Source: Deltaproteobacteria bacterium (lineage in GTDB: Bacteria > Desulfobacterota > Desulfarculia > Adiutricales > JAFDHD01). From it: 32,492 nucleotides of DNA. Positions within the stretch are counted from its first letter, which is position 1. Each line of letters begins with the position of its first letter. Under the pieces are notes generated by a model, which saw nothing but the letters and a program-made list of their open reading frames with translations, searched no databases and was not told the origin of the DNA. Location of the stretch: assembly GCA_019306365.1 (NCBI GenBank), contig JAFDLS010000006.1, forward strand, positions 1 to 32,492, read 5' to 3'. A program made the position numbers and the translations under genes. Positions 31,750-32,492 of the stretch are shown in pieces.

Positions 31750-32492
31750 GTAAAATTCGAACACGCTTTCCCCCCAGTCCTACTGGGTATTTACACATCG
31801 GCAGCGCCAGGACAGCCCTGTTCAACTGGCTGCTGGCCAGGGCTCAAGGCGGCACTTTCATACTGCGCATTGAAGATACGGACGTTCAGCGTTCGACCAG
31901 GGAAGCAACCGAGGTTGTTCTGGAGTCAATGGCCTGGCTTGGGTTGGATTGGGATGAAGGACCGTATTTTCAAAGTGAACGAACCCCGGTTTATCTTGAA
32001 TACATTCAAAAGCTGCTGGATTCCGGTCGAGCTTACTACTGTCACTGCGCACCGGAGGAATTGAACGTCCGGCGAGAAGAGGCGCTCAAGCAGGGCGGTA
32101 AACCCAAGTATGATGGGAAGTGTCGAGATAAAGATCTGGGACCTGCTCCGGGGGCGGTGGTTCGGTTCAGGGGCCCACTGACAGGAACCACCGGCTGGAC
32201 AGATCTGATTAAAGGACCCATTGAGTTTGACAATACGGAAATGGATGATCTGATCATACTGAGGAGCGACGGAATCCCGACTTACAATTTAGCCGTGGTT
32301 GTCGATGATCTGACCATGGGCATAACACACGTTATTCGCGGGGACGATCACGTCAACAATACGCCTCGCCAGATTTTGCTCTATCAGGCCCTTGAAGCTT
32401 CACCGCCTGAATTCGGCCACATGCCCTTGACACTTGGCACCGACAAGACACGCCTTTCCAAACGCCATGGGGCCACTTCCGTGCTGGCGTAC
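31746..32492 (+). CDS. gltX: Glutamyl-tRNA synthetase, 3' truncated by window edge
   Basis: The first 249 residues of a class I aminoacyl-tRNA synthetase that charges tRNA-Glu. The HIGH motif reads Y-L-H-I-G-S-A-R-T (about 15-23). The zinc site is kept: C-H-C near residue 100 and K-Y-D-G-K-C about 20 residues later, as in E. coli Glu[13 protein letters not shown] is present, and the KMSKS equivalent is K-T-R-L-S-K-R-H-G (about 235-243). The anticodon-binding half lies beyond the window. ATG 31746 overlaps the stop codon of a short leader ORF. Confidence 0.97.
   Translation, partial: MSKIRTRFPPSPTGYLHIGSARTALFNWLLARAQGGTFILRIEDTDVQRSTREATEVVLESMAWLGLDWDEGPYFQSERTPVYLEYIQKLLDSGRAYYCHCAPEELNVRREEALKQGGKPKYDGKCRDKDLGPAPGAVVRFRGPLTGTTGWTDLIKGPIEFDNTEMDDLIILRSDGIPTYNLAVVVDDLTMGITHVIRGDDHVNNTPRQILLYQALEASPPEFGHMPLTLGTDKTRLSKRHGATSVLAY

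Overview
The window looks like a chromosomal piece of an anaerobic deltaproteobacterium (Desulfobacterota). This rests on gene content: an rplI-dnaB-hflX string behind a DUF2232 membrane gene, a sigma-32 gene divergent from hsp20, a corrinoid-type UroD-family methyltransferase, a LarA homologue, and several Desulfobacterota-like lipoproteins. The taxon is an inference; there is no rRNA gene here.

Layout. 1-7075 (+): DUF2232 protein (5' cut by the window edge), ribosomal protein L9, DnaB, HflX (probably starting at a non-canonical ATC upstream of the first ATG), two unrecognised proteins and a DUF21/CBS membrane protein. 7076-9433: a 54-aa gene with its own strong promoter, a YajG-like lipoprotein (-), and a Tpt1/KptA-like protein (-) whose catalytic motifs look degraded. 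9434-18717: a catabolic island. It holds an orphan family-5 solute-binding protein with a Lys/Ala-rich insert and an AbfD/HpaB-family flavoprotein without Fe-S ligands, both on the minus strand. Facing away from them are a UroD-family methyltransferase, a LacI regulator, an NAD-dependent epimerase and a LarA homologue. Two matching LacI-type operators lie between the divergent arms. The island is flanked by 163-165 bp direct repeats; the right copy is a severed 5' end of the kptA-like gene plus the terminator that follows hsp20.

18902-24423: hsp20 (-) divergent from rpoH (+), then a radical SAM protein, a TPR lipoprotein, a LolB/DUF4292-like lipoprotein and a Mut7-C/zinc-ribbon protein. 24519-27095 (-): a MogA/MoaB protein and a variant EF-G. 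27096-29053: a gene-poor stretch with mobile-element debris. 29054-31273 (-): cold-shock protein, a SurA/PrsA-like PPIase and a SlyD-like FKBP. 31746 to the end (+): gltX, cut by the window edge and apparently coupled to a 15-codon leader ORF.

The most striking structure outside the genes is a family of seven non-coding repeats, about 125-173 bp, scattered in intergenic DNA. Intact copies have 16-bp terminal inverted repeats (GAGACCTCTGCAAAAC), and two have perfect 5-bp target duplications, so they behave like MITEs. The best candidate for an undescribed system is the LacI-controlled island, whose enzymes carry substitutions at key positions of their reference families.
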